Positions 14,905-36,456 of a stretch of DNA of 64,000 bases are shown here, piece by piece. The translations under genes were made by a program, and so were the position numbers. The DNA is from Manis javanica (lineage: Eukaryota > Chordata > Mammalia > Pholidota > Manidae), in NCBI RefSeq assembly GCF_040802235.1, contig NC_133174.1:107575647-107639646 (forward strand), read 5' to 3'. The stretch's first letter is position 1. Every line of letters starts with the position of its first letter. The notes under the pieces were generated by a model, which saw only the letters and a list, made by a program, of their open reading frames with translations, had not been told where the DNA came from and ran no database searches.

Positions 14905-15150
14905 ATTATTAGTGAATGCTTTTTATGTACCAGGAACTCTAATCACTTTCCATATGGTAGCTCATTTAATACATGTAACACCACCATGAGGCAGGCACTG
15001 TTATTACCTCTATTTTACTAATAAAAAAATTGAGGTACAGAAAGGTTAAGTAACTTGCCCAGATAAAACTGCCTCCCAGAGATATAGGTTAGTCTACAAA
15101 GTCCCATTGCTAGCAAGTGGTAGAGAATGGAGGTTTGAAACTTGTTGTGA
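14905..15150 (-). repeat. MIR with an inserted 44-bp patch
   Basis: Reverse MIR core with TTGAGGTACAGAAAGGTTAAG and AACTTGCCC. Where a MIR should continue AAGGTCACACAGCTAG, the sequence carries the 44-bp duplicate (15059-15102), then resumes with GCTAGCAAGTGGTAGAG. Confidence 0.85.
15059..15102 (+). repeat. Recipient copy of the 44-bp duplication
   Basis: Identical over 44 bases to 14322-14365, in the same orientation, 737 bases away. It replaces about 10 bases of the MIR, with no poly(A) tract or target-site duplication. Confidence 0.95.
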
Positions 15151-15250
15151 CTCCAAAACCCCTGTCCTTTCTTTCACTATCTGGACATGCTCTATCTCCA
15201 TACTTCCCTTCTGCCAGTGAAAAAAGGAAAAAGTCAGGAGCAATGTACTA

Positions 15251-15445
<195 letters not shown>

Positions 15446-15964
15446 CTATTATAAAGTAAAACACATAAAATTTGTAAGCAGTATGGGGAAACAGCACTTA
15501 AAGAAAATCGAAATAACTAGAAATGATATATCTGAAATACAATTTAAGTAAAAGTACTAATAAAAACCACATGCATATATTCATCTTTTTACTTCAAATA
15601 AATGAGAATTTTCAATTCGGAGTCATACAAACATATTATCAGGCTGGAGATTTCCACACCAGATCTTCTTCATTCCCTGTAGGCTTACCTCTTTTTTATT
15701 TGCAAGCTTTTGGTACTAGATGGTAAATACATACTTAAAGAAGCTTCCGAGAAAATGAAACCAAGGACAAAATTCCAATCTTACATGTTAAACTCTGACT
15801 TAATGGATTTAGATTTGGGGACCAAAGTGAACTTTACACTTACAAGAGAAGTTTCCCGCTGCTGTGACAGGCACCCCACCGAGACAGACTCCCAGTACTG
15901 ACAACTGCTGCTATAGTAATCTAATAACTCGAATGTTTTAAAAGAAAAGCAACTATATGAACTA

Positions 15965-16204
<240 letters not shown>

Positions 16205-16294
16205 TCACACCCCGACCCCCATTTTCACAATTAGACAAAAGTCCTCAACAACTTTAGGTGCAAGGATAGAGCTTAAAGTGGTAAAATGACACTG

Positions 16295-16991
16295 TACTCC
16301 TAAATATTACATCTACTAGGATGGCTTTAACAAAAAACCAAAAATAACAAATACTAGTCAGACTGTGGAATGTGTACATTGCTGATGAGAAGGTAAAAAG
16401 GAAAACAGTTTGGTGGTCACTCAGAGAGCTAAACATAGAATTACCATCTGACCCAACAATTCCACTTCTAGGTACATACCCAAGATAAATGAAAATATTA
16501 TTTCCATACAGAAACTTATACATGAATGTTTACAGCAGCACAATTCATAATAGCCAAAAGGTGGAAACAACTCAAATGTCTCTCAGTGGATAAGTGGATA
16601 AATAAATTGGGGCACATCCACACAATGAAATATCATTCGGCCATAAAAAGTAATGAAACGCTGATACATGGTATGACTTGGCTGAACCTCTAAATACTAT
16701 GCTAAGTGAATGAAGCCAGACACGAATGGTCATATCTTTATTAATCCTTTTTAATGACAGATCTAGAACAGGCTAATCCATAGAGACAGAAAGCAGATTA
16801 GTGGTTACCAGGGGACGGTGAGTGGGGTGGAATGATTACTTAGTAGGTATGGGTTTTTTCTGGGGTGATGAAAACCAGAAAGAGGTGATGGGTGCACAGT
16901 ACCATGCATGCACTAAAGGATACTGAATTGTACACTTAAAAGTGGTTAACCTCAATATGAGGTATATGAGTTTCACCTCAATTTTTAAAAA
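16295..16991 (+). mobile_element. Old 5'-truncated L1
   Basis: It contains the ORF2 end (CCCAACAATTCCACTTCTAG) and the 3' UTR block TAGTGGTTACCAGGGG followed by a GAATTGTACACTTAAAAGTGG end. Frames are broken. It lies between window exons 16 and 17. Confidence 0.85.
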
Positions 16992-18470
16992 GGGGGAGCA
17001 CAGAAGCAGAAGTTCTTTCTCTAAAATTCTTTCCATATTACATCCTAAAGTTGAGCTCAATTTGAGGCAACTTTTCCGTGCCTTTTTATGGTTACTATCT
17101 CTGAAAGCCCATCCCATAAAGATACACTGAAAAATTACACACCAGCTTCCTAGAAACAATTACTTCATCTCGTGCAGAACGCTATGGGAGCGATACAGAC
17201 CCTTATACCCCTGCAAGGAAATAGAAGTAGTTCCCTTACAGAAAACATCATTTCCTTTAATGTGTAGAGAAGATAGCCTTTTCTTTCAATCCTGTTAGTT
17301 GACTGAGCAGCAAAATGCTCCCTGGATTTCTAATAGCCTATCTTCAAACTATGAGTAAGAAATTGGATATTCTGAAAATGTTACAAAGGTTCTTAGGATA
17401 TAATGCTTTAATAGAAAAGGGGCAATGCCAATTCTTGTCTTGTCTCATGGGCTATTCTTTGCCACTTATATGACCTAGATTTAATTATTTTAACACTTGT
17501 TTATTAATATAATCATTTGAACTCCACTATGATTTTTCAGGCATGCGCAGTATGCTCCAAAAGTATGGGTATGACAAAGAGAGGAAAAGCTGAGTGTGAT
17601 CAGAGACACCTTGAAGCACAGATTAGGACACTATGCAGATGACATTAAACGTATGTGTTTTCACTCTTGGAAACTTCAACAATGACAGACTATTTGCTAT
17701 ATTTAAGGATAAACTGCTTTGCTTTTTTTTAAAAAAATGGCTCAAATGCTACATCACCACTTGCCAGCACAGGAGGGACAGAAATTATAATGTGGACCGA
17801 GAGACTTGATATAAAGAATTCCTGTTCAGTGCCCATGACAACAGCTGTTCATTGCACTATTATTCTTTATTAATTGCCTTTTAGCATCGGTTTTATCTGG
17901 CAGACTAGACTGGAAATATTCCTCATAATAGGGCTGCTACCACTGTCTCATTACCTCCCCCATTGTCATCTGCCAGCACCTTTAGGATCACCATCAAATC
18001 GCAAAGAATAAAATCATGTCTCTGCCTCTTCTGGGGCACCGTGGAAATTCAATAGGTTTTTTAAGTGAAGGTTTAGTGAGGACAACACTGATTATTTTAT
18101 GCCATGAGGGGAGATAAAATAGGAGATTGCTAAATAACATTTTGAGAACCACTGGTATAATCAAAATGTAAATTTCTATTTTGGATGTTTTACCCTGAAA
18201 TTTGTTTGGAAATTTATGTGTATATAAGGTAGGATTCTAATTTCAGGATTTCACAGGATTTTTAAGGATAGTGACTTTCAAATTGGACCAATGTATCAAA
18301 ATGATACACTGTTATCTATATTCTCTAAAATAGAAATGTCATCATAACGAAGAATATATTCTTCAGAGGACACATAGTGGCTTAGCAGTAACATAACTGT
18401 ATTAGTATTTTTTGCAAGACCAAAATAAAACACAGTATAGGCCAGTGATGCAAATGTTTAAATTACCTAC
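16992..18470. other. Unassigned intronic sequence
   Basis: AT-rich intron with no repeat or ORF that I can support. Confidence 0.5.
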
Positions 18471-18593
18471 CTCAAACTCACGACGTTTCTCATAAATTGG
18501 AATGATCAACTTGGAAATCTCAGAAATTACTTCATAACGTTCGGCTTTCCATAAGCCATCCACACATTGTTCTAGCAACTCCAGCAGAACTTC
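18471..18593 (-). CDS. DOCK10: DOCK10 window exon 16
   Basis: A 123-base exon of 41 codons (visible residues 595-635), phase 0, from [20 protein letters not shown] to YEKRREFE. Acceptor TCATGCAG and donor GAG|GTAGGT. It covers the conserved [16 protein letters not shown] helices of DHR2. Confidence 0.97.
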
Positions 18594-19458
18594 CTGCATG
18601 AAGAGCAAAGTGCAATCAGGAATTACAGATAATTTTAGCATTCTGGGAAATAAATGCTGAACTACTTCAAGTTAATAAAGAACAAACAGAATGTACTAAA
18701 TTTAATGAAATGCACAGGAGTATACTTGTGTGCCTATTTTCTATATCAAACACTTGAAATATTTAAAATTGAAACTGTTCTTAAAAATATGAAATTAATA
18801 TTGACAATAGTAAACTACATCTATTTATTTTGCTTATTTATACAAGGAAGGTGTTAACTACTTACAAATGGTAACAAATTGGGAAGGAGGATCTTTAAAA
18901 GGGGATGTATTGTTTGTTCCAAACTGAGAATGTCTAATAAGGTCTAAGCTTATACATGCCCATTATTTTTCCTTTATATCAAAATTATATTTACACATAA
19001 GTCTTAAGAAAATTTGACAATTTTCATGCTGTTGTATCAGTGATAGACATTTATTTAAATAGTATGATTTTGCTAAAATACAGTTCCTTCTTGACTGTTG
19101 GTTCTAAAATTAGTGAGAATGATAGAATAACTCAAGATTGAGATCTCTGACCTTGCCAGGATGGTAACAACTGCCATAAAAAACCTATTTTGTGAGCCAT
19201 CATCTCATATTTTCAACAATAAGAGGATGAAGCCAATTACTGATGCTATCCATAAGTTAACAACTTGTTTCTTTCTTAAAGGGATGTTCTTCAGACTTAC
19301 AGAACTGATTGCTAAAATGGCCCTTCCTTATGTCCTTTAGACAGTTTTAAATTCATCCTCTTCCCAAACTAGCTCTTTGACTTGCGTTTTCTATCTAGTC
19401 AGTAGCAACATCCTATAAACCCTTAGGTAGAAAACTAAGAACAGTTTTGACTTTATCC

Positions 19459-19889
19459 TGTTATAGGTTGAAATGCGTCCCTCAAAAAAGATATGGTAAA
19501 GTCCTAACGCCCAGTACCTCCGAGGGTGGCCTTATTTGGAAACAGGGTCACTGCAGATGTAATTAGTTAAGGTGAAGTCATACTGGAGAGTGAGGTGGCC
19601 CCCAATTCAACATGACTAGTGTCTTTATAAGAAGACTGAGACATACACAGAGAACACCAAGCGACTGGACAGATGCAGCTACAAGCCAAGGAATGCCAGA
19701 GATCAACAGCTACCAGCAGAAGCTAGGAAGAGGCAAGGAAGGAGGCTACCCAGTGTCCCAGAAGGAACACAGTCCTGATGACACCTTGATTTCAGGATTC
19801 TAAGCTCTAGAAATGTGAGACAACAAATTTCAGTTGTTTTAAGCCACCAAGTTTGTGCATTTTGTTATGGCAGCCCTAGGAAACTAACA
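19459..19889 (+). mobile_element. Solo LTR of MaLR-like type
   Basis: Starts TGTTATAGGTTGAAATG and ends GGAAACTAACA, with a GTCTTTATAAGAAGA box and an AGCCACCAAGTTTGTG segment typical of old MLT/MST-like LTRs. I see no clear target duplication. The subfamily is from memory. Confidence 0.7.
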
Positions 19890-19984
19890 TGCTCTTTTTA
19901 CTCATCTCTGATCAGTTCACCACCAAGATCTGACAGTTTTACTTCCTAAGTATTTCTCAAGGCTGACCCTTCCTCTCATTTCTA

Positions 19985-20540
19985 CTCTCATTACTAAAGT
20001 TTGAGAACTCATTTTCTTTTTCCAATTGATCTTCCTGCCTCCAGCCTTGGCACTTTCAAATGTATCTGTCATAGAGTGCAAATTAAAATACAAACCAGAC
20101 TATGTCCCTCTTCCTTTCTTAAAATCTCATGAAGGCTCCCCATCATGCACAAAACAAAGGACAAGTACTTTCATTTGGCACACAAGGCTTGCAATGATGT
20201 GGCCGACACTTCAGTCATCTCATCATTCACTATGCTCAGCCTTGTACTTTATGCTCCAGTAACAATGAATTAGTAGTTCCCCTGAAGCACCATGGTGTTG
20301 TCCTTGGTACCTTTGTTCATGCTGTTATCCTCTGCCCTTTAGTCTCTTTCACTTTATCAGCCTCTTTAAGACAGTTTAGGTATTACCTCTTCCAACATCC
20401 TTCTGATCAGCAAGAGCAGCAACACACTAGACACCTTTTTTCCTACTCTGATAATTCACTGGGTTAAATATTTATCACTATACTTGCCCATTATCTATGT
20501 ATCTGACTTTCCAAATAGGCTGTGACTCTTCCACAGTAGG
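19985..20540 (+). repeat. LINE L2 3' region
   Basis: CATGAAGGCTCCCCATC and CACAAGGCTTGCAATGATGT follow the order of the L2 3' region, diverged. It abuts an old L1 on its right. Confidence 0.7.
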
Positions 20541-22506
20541 AACAATCTTATCCATTACAAACTAGTGAATCCTAGGAATGTAAAGTTTGTTTACAAATAG
20601 GAAAAAATTCAGTGTAATAAGCCACATAAACAGTAGAAAAGAGAAAAATGGTATCCTCAGCAACTGATGCAGAAAAAGCATTTGAAAAAACCCAACATCC
20701 CTTCATGACACTAAAAAAGAACTTTCAGGGATGAAGGAATAGAAGAAACCTTTCTCAATCTGATAAAAGGCATCTAGTAGAAACCTACAGGCTGAATGCT
20801 CTTCAAAGTTTGAGAACAAGTTAAGAGTGTCTGCTCTTTCCACTTGCATTCAACACTACATCGAAGGTTGTAGCCAGAACAATAAGAAAAAGAAACGGCA
20901 TACAGACTAGCAAACATGAAACTGTCCGCACAGATGATATGACTGTGTGTAAAAATCCTAAGAAATATACAAATATTAAGACCATAAGAGGACTCAGCAA
21001 GGTTGCAGATTGTAAAATCAACATACAAAACCTATTGTATTCTATATCCTAGCAACAAATTGAAAAATAAGCAATACTGTTTATAGTATTACAGTAAATA
21101 TAATCTGTGCAAAACATCATTTATCTAACAATAAATCCAGCAAAAGATTTCTACCCTGAAAAATCACAAAATTTTGATGGGAGAAATTAAATGTTCATTG
21201 ACTGAAAGGTTCAACGTCGTTAAACTCTCCATTCTCCATGTAGTGATATATAAATTTAACAAAATCCCTAAAAGACTTCCAACAGGCTATTTTGAGGAAA
21301 TAGAAAAGATTATTCTAAATGTTATATGGAAATTCGAAGGATAGAGAAGAGCCAAAATGACTTTGAGAAAGAATAAAATGTGGAGGACTAACACTACCTG
21401 ATTTAAAGACTTACAAAGTTATAGTAACTAAAACAGTGTATTATTGCTGTCAAGATGGGCAAACAGGTTAGTGGTACAGAACAGCAACCAGAAAGAAATA
21501 GCCCACACATATATAAAGAACTGAAATATGACCAAGGTGCCAAAGTAATTCAATAGGACAAAAGGAAAGTTTTATTTTTCCCCAAATGATGTGGACCATC
21601 TAAACATCTGCCTAGAAAAAAAAATAAACCCTAACCTCTACCTCATTTCATGCTCAAAAATGAATTTTAGATTATAAACCTAAACATAAAACTCAGAGAC
21701 AAATTTATAGAAGAACATATAAGACAGCATCCTCACAATCTTCAGGTAAGCAAATACTTCTCACACCAGACACAGAAAGAACAATAAACAATGGTAAACT
21801 GTACTTCATCAAAACTGAAACTTCCTGCTCATTAAAGACTCAATGAAAAAACGAACAAGTCAAAGACAAATCAGCAGCACATATACCTGACAAAGAACTT
21901 ATCCAAAATACAGAAAGAACTACCATGAATCAAAAACAAAAAACTGAACAATGCAATTTCTAAAAATGGGCAAAAGACTTGGACAAACATTTCAGAAAGG
22001 AAGATATACAAAAGGCAAAGCAGCACATGGAAAAGTGTTCAACATCATTAGTCAATTAGGGGATTACAAACAAAAAAACAATGAGATACCAATTCATGCC
22101 TAACAAAATGGCAAAAATAAAAAAAGACTAGCAACATCAGATGTTGATAAGGAGGTGGAGCAACTGAAATTCTCATCCATTGCTAGTGGGGTTATAAAAT
22201 GGTTCAACCACTTTGAAAAACTCTTTGGAAATTTCTTATAAATTTAAATGTGTAATTTTGTTAGGATCCAGCAATTTCACTCCTAGGTATTTAACTAAGA
22301 AAAATGAAAGCATATGTCCACAAAAGGTCACAGAGCACAAGGCTTAAAGCAGCCTTATTCCTAATAGTCCCAAACTGGACACAATCCAAAATCCACCAAC
22401 AGAAGACTGTATTAGAAAAATCATGTCTCAGCACAATGGAATATTATTTGGTAATGAAAAGGAACAAACTTGATATACTCAACAACATGGCTCTATTTCA
22501 AAAACA
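20541..22506 (+). mobile_element. Old L1 ORF2 segment
   Basis: About 2 kb of L1 reverse-transcriptase and downstream ORF2 sequence in broken frames. One recognisable piece is AAAAAGCATTTGAAAAAACC near 20675. It ends at AACATTA, where a younger L1 starts. Confidence 0.85.
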
Positions 22507-23245
22507 TTAGGGAATGTAAATTAGTTCAACCATTGTAGAAAGCAGTATGGAGGTTCCTCAGAATGCTCAAAATAGACTTACCATTTGACCCAGGAATTCC
22601 ACTTCTAGGAATTTACCCTAAGAATGCAGCACTCCAGGTTGAAAAAGACAGATGCACCCCTATGTTTATCGGTGCACTATTTACAATAGCCAAGATATGG
22701 AAGCAACCTAAATGTCCATCAGTAGATGAATGGATAAAGAAGAGGTGGTACATATACACAATGGAATATTACTCAGCCATAAGAAAAAAACAGATCCTAC
22801 CATTCCCAACAACATGGATGGAGCTAGAGGGTATTATGCTCAGTGAAATAAGCCAGGCGGAGAAAGACAAGTACCAAATGATTTCACTCATATGTGGAGT
22901 ATAAGAACAAAGGAAAACTGAAGGAACAAAACAGCAGCAGAATGACAGAACTCAAGAATGGACTAACAGTTACCAAAGGGAAAGGGACTGGGGAGGATGG
23001 GTGGGAAGGGAGGGATAAGAGCGGGAAAAAGAAAAGAGGGCATTACGATTAGCATGTATAGTGCGTGGGGGGCATAGGAAGAGCTGTGCAACATAGAGAA
23101 GACAAGTAGTGATTTTATAGCATCTTACTATGTTGACGGACAGTGACTGTGAAGGGGTATGTGGGGGGGGGGACTTGGTGAAGGGGGGAGCCTAGTAAAC
23201 ACAATGTTCTTAATGTAATTGTAGATTAATGATACCAAAAAAAAC
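22507..23245 (+). mobile_element. Young 5'-truncated L1 abutting the old one
   Basis: The last 740 bases of an L1 of the same young type as 8767-9170, ending GTAGATTAATGATACC and a short A run. It contains the C-terminal 113 codons of ORF2 in frame (22563-22904). No target duplication is visible. Confidence 0.92.
22563..22904 (+). pseudogene. L1 ORF2p C-terminal fragment
   Basis: The 113-codon frame matches the L1 ORF2 protein tail: DPGIPLLGIYPK, then YTMEYYSAIRKK, then a stop. The first Met is internal and the element is 5'-truncated, so no functional retrotransposon protein can be made. Confidence 0.9.
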
Positions 23246-23289
23246 CTGAATTCATCATCTTCCCTGTAAAATCACCCATCTGTTGTTTT

Positions 23290-23820
23290 CTGTAATATCC
23301 AAACCCAAATCTCAGAGCGACCTTGACTCTTCCCCTCCCACAGCCAGCAAGTCTTCCCCTTTTCCTCATAGTGTTTCCTGCATCTGTCACCATCTGGGTT
23401 TAGGCCCTGAATGCCTCACGTCCATCCGTTAGGGCAGCCCTCTCTTTAGCCTTTGCCTCCAGCCCCTATCCATCTACGTCCAGTGCATCTCCCACATTAC
23501 CACCACATTAACCTTTCCTCTTCCTTGCTTTCATCTGGCCATTACTCCGCTCAAAAACCTTTGCTGGCAATTCAGTATTCTACTGAATAAATCCCAAATA
23601 TTCAAGGTTTCTCAAAATCTGACCTCAACTCTCACTCTTCTCTATGTGAACCCACTGGTTTAGCCAAAGGGATCCACTCATTGTGCCCCACACATGCCTT
23701 ATACTTTCCCACCTCTTAGCTTTTGTCCCTGCTAGTCTCCTCCTCAGAAGGCCTTCAGGGGTCCTCATTCTTCAAATCTCTCTCTAATCATACCTCCTCT
23801 GTTTTATCTCAGCTCAAAGG

Positions 23821-23857
<37 letters not shown>

Positions 23858-24045
23858 CCTTTGACCTTGCATGGAGCATACTGTTTGTATTATTCAAATG
23901 GTGCTGTCTTGTTTCTTCCTCCCATCTCATTTAGGTGTATTATCTCTTCAGATAGACATTGAAGGTCAGGGACTAGCCATATCTAACTACTTCATAGCTC
24001 CACTGTAAGTCCTTCTCATAAGTCAATAAACATTTGTTGCCTGAT
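23290..24045 (+). repeat. LINE L2 3' region with (CT)n
   Basis: L2 landmarks include CTCAAAAACCTTTGCTGGC and an end at AATAAACATTTGTTGCCTGATG. A (CT)17 run at 23822-23855 interrupts it. Confidence 0.8.
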
Positions 24046-29990
<5,945 letters not shown>

Positions 29991-29994
29991 TATT

Positions 29995-30475
29995 AATCGG
30001 TACATAATGATATATAAAATTCTAATGTACGTGCTGATTTGATACACATATATACTGTGAAATGATTACCACAGTAGCGTTAATCACCACACATAATTAT
30101 CATTTTGGGGGAGGTAACAACATTTAAGATCTATCGCTCAGCAACTTTTAAGTATATGGTATTAACTATAATCACTATGCTCTACATTATATCTCCAGAA
30201 CTTATTCATCTTGTAACTGAAAGTTTGTACCTTTTGACCAACAACTTCCCATTTTCCCCATCCCCCAGCAATTCTACTCTCTGTTTCTAGGAATTAAACT
30301 TTATAGATTCTACATAAAAAGATTACATGGTATTTGTCTTCCTCTGCCTGACTTATTTGGCTTACCATAATGCCTTCAAGGTCCATCGATGTTGTCATGA
30401 ATAGCAGGATTTCTTTCTTGGAATAATATTCCATTGTATTTAGTGCCACAGATTGTTCATCTATTCATATAGACC
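29995..30475 (-). mobile_element. L1 3' end, minus strand
   Basis: Read in reverse it shows the L1 ORF2 end (AATATTCCATTGTA on the plus strand) and the 3' UTR GGGGGATGGGGAAAATGGG block. Confidence 0.8.
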
Positions 30476-32110
30476 CACCTTACTAATTAGCACCCTTTTG
30501 TTTCAGCTTGCAGAACTCCTTTCAGCATTTCTTGTAAAGAAGGCCTAGTGGTGATGACCTCCCTCAGCTTTTGTTTGCCTGAAAAAGTCTATGAGCTTCC
30601 TGAAAGAGTCCCAGATTTGGGACATTCTCAGACATTATTTCTTTGAATATGCTTTCTGTCTCCTTCATCCTCTCTTCTCCTTCTGGGACTCTGATGGTGT
30701 CCAACAGATCATGCAGGCTTTCTTCACTCTTTCTCATTCTTTCTTCTTTGTTCTCCCCTAACTAGGCAATTTTAAAGGTCCTGTCTTTTAATTTACAGAT
30801 TATTTCTTCTGCACGATCCACTCTGCTGGTAATAGTCTCTATTGCATTTTTCACTTTATTCATTACATTCTTCAGCTCTAGAATTTCTGCTTGGTTCTTT
30901 TTTAAGATTTCTCTCTCTTTAACTTCTTGTTTTGTTCGTGTATTGTTTTCCTGAGTGTCTTTTTTGTTTTATTGTAGCTCACCGAGCCACTTAAGACAGC
31001 TATTTTGACTTTTTTTCAGGCAAACTGCAGATCATTGTCATCCACTGGTGGTGTCACGTTTCCTTTAGTTTTCACGTTCCTTAAAGTCTTGTGTTGCTGT
31101 CTTCACATTTGAAGGAGCAGTTACCTCCAAACTACTGAGTGCCTTTGGGAGAGAACTACCTTCCATCTGCCCAGCTAGGGATTCTGAGGCTTTCACAGGC
31201 CATCTAATGGATACTGTTCCACATTGCTTGATCCCCTTTGTGGAAAAATTCCTAAGCTTGTATGCCTTCCCTCTCTCGCGCAACATACCAGGGCATGTGC
31301 CAACAAGCTCCCCTTTTGCTTTCCCAAGAGTGGTGCTAAAGCTCAAGTTTGTGGTCTCTGTCTGACTCACAGATTCTGGCCAACTTTCTCTATGTGCTCA
31401 TTAGCCATCTGGCAAAGCTTACAGTCAACCAGTATCAGGAAGACATACCACTGGGGGTGCCTGTGGGTCAGCTGGAGGGCTTCTTGATGGAGAAGATCAC
31501 GGGATGCAGTTAGCAGGATTGTGTCCCTTTAATGTACTCTGAGAGTCCATCTGCAGCTCTCCCACCTCCAAGTTACGCAGCTCACGACTGAGCACTCTTG
31601 ATGGGGTAAGAGAGAAATGGGCCTCTTTGGCAGTACCTTGTACTGCTGGGGAAGCCAGGTCCCCACTCAGAGTGCTCTCACTTTTCCCTACAGAAGAGAT
31701 CAAGGGCAAGAAAGTCTCTCCTGGCACTGAATTGTGCCACCTTGAAGAAAGGGGTGACACAAGTCAAGTCAAAATTTTTCCTTATTACTCTCTCCAACGC
31801 ACCCAAACTTGTATTTGGTTTGCTCCAACAGCATGCTGGAACTTCTCTACCGCACACCTGGACTTCCACCAAGGCTCTCTTATCTATGGCAAGGTTCTCC
31901 AGGGGCTCTTGGACTGTAGCTGAGAGGGGCCGCAGCCAGTTCATGGGCCACTGCACGATCCACAGCCAGGACTGAGCTCTGCCAGCCTATTACCTGGCGC
32001 ACTGGTGGGCGCGATTCTGCCTAGGTCCCTTTAAATATGGTGCTGGATCCCCAATTGTCGGAGGTACACAAACAAATAATGTCTTATTCAGCCATCTTGC
32101 TGATGTGCTG
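30476..32110 (-). mobile_element. HAL1/L1-lineage 5' half, minus strand
   Basis: Read in reverse it starts with AAGATGGCTGAATAAGACAT at about 32100, runs through a GC-richer UTR and then an ORF1-like stretch whose reverse includes CTCTAGAATTTCTGCTTGG. Several 80-100-codon frames overlap but none is recognisable. With the L1 3' end next to it, this resembles a half-L1 lacking ORF2. The assignment is provisional. Confidence 0.5.
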
Positions 32111-32542
32111 CCTCCCTTTTAACACCAAGGTATTATTGCCCTAAAGTGGCTGCAGAGATATATAATCTGTGAGCAGTTGTTAGTGAAGTTGGGGTAGATG
32201 AGGGCAAAGTAAGTCATTTGTATTATCCAGAGCATTTCATGAGCCCTGAGAATAATTTAATTTGTGGCAGTCTTCCAGGGAGACAGTCTGGAAAAATAAA
32301 CATTGAGCATTGGGCCTGGCCCTGTACTATTTAACTTATCCCTGTACTCTTCATGAACACAGAGGGCAAAACGAACAATCTGGTTTTCTTTTACAACAGC
32401 TTCTCTTTAACACCAAATGGGACTAAAGGTGAATGTATTTTTCAGAGCTCAATTATATCACATTCATAGCTGCAAGCTACAAAGGTAAGAACCCCTGTGC
32501 TAATGGAAATGCACCCCATCTCAAAGAAGAGAAATATCTTAC

Positions 32543-32600
32543 TTTTTCGATGAAGAAACTCTGCAACCAAAGCTGCTACATGGACATAGCACATCGCTGC
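32543..32600 (-). CDS. DOCK10: DOCK10 window exon 14
   Basis: A 58-base exon with 19 codons (visible residues 540-558, AAMCYVHVAALVAEFLHRK) and one base of a Lys codon finished 8 kb away. Acceptor CTTTCTAG and donor AAAAA|GTAAGA. It encodes a lobe A helix of DHR2 involved in dimerisation in the family. Confidence 0.95.
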
Positions 32601-32903
<303 letters not shown>

Positions 32904-33144
32904 CTAATTCCAAAACAAACAGAAAAGACATGTTTATCAATATTACTGATGTGCTCTAAGCCTTGGCATCCAATCCTGGGAATGGAATAACATGGCTCAT
33001 ACTCCTTGTTACAGTGGTTGGTATTTGCTTCTTGACCTGTGGCGTATCTAAAGAGCTTTTCTTTTCAATTCGTTTTTTAAAAATATCCAACTAGCTCAGG
33101 CTTTGAAGGCTCATCTGAACTTGACAACAGCATATTCACAATAT

Positions 33145-33500
33145 ATAAAAGCATGGACTCTGGAGCCAGACTATCTGGTTTTGAACCCCAGCTCCTCCAC
33201 TGTGAGTTCTACAGCCATGAGAATAATCTATATTCGCCATTAGTGTGTAATTTGAGTTACAACAGTAACTAAACATAGACAGCTTACATGTATCAGGGAG
33301 TTGTCTAGGGGCCTTATGTTTTAATTTTCATAACAACCCTATGAATTAAATACCATTATAATTCATTTTACCAAAGGGAAACTGAGGCACACAGCCTCAG
33401 TAGCTTGGTTAAAGTCTCCCAGTTGGTAAGTGGTAGAGAGAGGATTTACACCCAGGCAGTCTGGCTCTAGAGCTAGCCTTCTTGGCCACACTCCTTCTCA
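33145..33500. repeat. Two MIR fragments in opposite orientation
   Basis: A plus-strand MIR head (GCATGGACTCTGGAGCCAGA, 33145-33226) is followed by a minus-strand MIR (33262-33500) with GGGAAACTGAGGCACACAG and CCCAGGCAGTCTGGCTC. Confidence 0.85.
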
Positions 33501-35300
<1,800 letters not shown>

Positions 35301-36014
35301 TCATATGAAATGCTTCTTTTAAAGATTATGGTTTCATTGTAGTCTATTTTCTTCACACATGAGGGGTTTAAATTCTTCTAGTGAAACAGTGACTTCAGAG
35401 GCTCCAGTTTCAAATTTTATTGGGACCTGTCTTGATTAGATGAGAAAATGTTTTCAAAACTCTTAGCACAAAGCTGATGGACAGTAACCGTAATGTGGTT
35501 GTTAGGGGGGACCTGATATAGGGGAGAGCATAGTAAACATAGTATTCTTCATGTAAGTGTAGATTAAAAATTTAAAAAAAAAAAAAAAAGAAAGAAAGAA
35601 AGAAAGAAAGAAGGAAAAGGGGGATTACTCCTTAACAGGATAAAACTATTGGTAAATCAAAGATCAACGCATGCTTTAAATATCCTTAATGTTGATCACT
35701 TAAAGGGTGTCAGATGATCAGCTATGGAGGTACTCTCTTCTGATAATATTCCTTTCTCTTAATAAAAAAAAAAAAAGCAGTTCCTCTGTGCTGACCTCCA
35801 ATGAGTTCTGCACAGTGGTATAGAGGGCATGTCAAAGTGTGGGCAAAGGGTCTGTTTGTTCCTATGCAGGAGATCAAGGCCTAGCTTGGATACCCAGAAA
35901 ATGAACTAAGATACGATATGAGGAGGAGCTTCCGGCATCAGCACTCTCTGGAGGACTTGTGCCAGGGGATGATCATCAAAAAGCCTCCACAGGGATTCGG
36001 ACGAGGCTGCGGTT

Positions 36015-36456
36015 GTGGCTGCATCCAGCCCACCATCTCCTGGACTTGCCATAAGAATGAGGAGGGAGATGTCTAGGCTGGCATGTGCATACAGTGAGAC
36101 AACGAATTTGACCGGATCTGTACTGTTGGAACTCAACCAGGAGTTGGGAGGGGTGCAAGTTGTAGCACTCCAAAATCTCATGACTATAGACTATCTATGG
36201 TTAAAAGAACATATGGGATGTGAACAGATCCCAGAAATGGGCTGCTTTAATTTGTCTGATGGTTCAAGTACAGTTGGACAATATCCATCATATCATAGAT
36301 AAATTTTCACAAATGCCTAGGGTGCCTAAATGGTTTTCTTGGCTTCACTGGAGATGGATGGTAATTATAGATTTGCTTTGTTTATGTCACCGTATTCCTA
36401 TTATGTTAATATATGTGTGCAAATTAGTTAGTAGTTTAAAACCTATACATACTTAA
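36015..36456 (+). pseudogene. ERV env transmembrane-subunit remnant
   Basis: Two overlapping frames encode a retroviral env C-terminal part: a LQN-type helix, a short disulphide-loop region and then a Trp-rich membrane-proximal and membrane-spanning stretch. They are offset by a frameshift and have no start or surface subunit, so no functional env can be made. It lies within the transduced segment. Confidence 0.6.

Noticed and set aside
31065..31975. Overlapping 77-101-codon frames on both strands
   Set aside because: They are in a HAL1/L1-like 5' region, show no family match, and occur on both strands at once.
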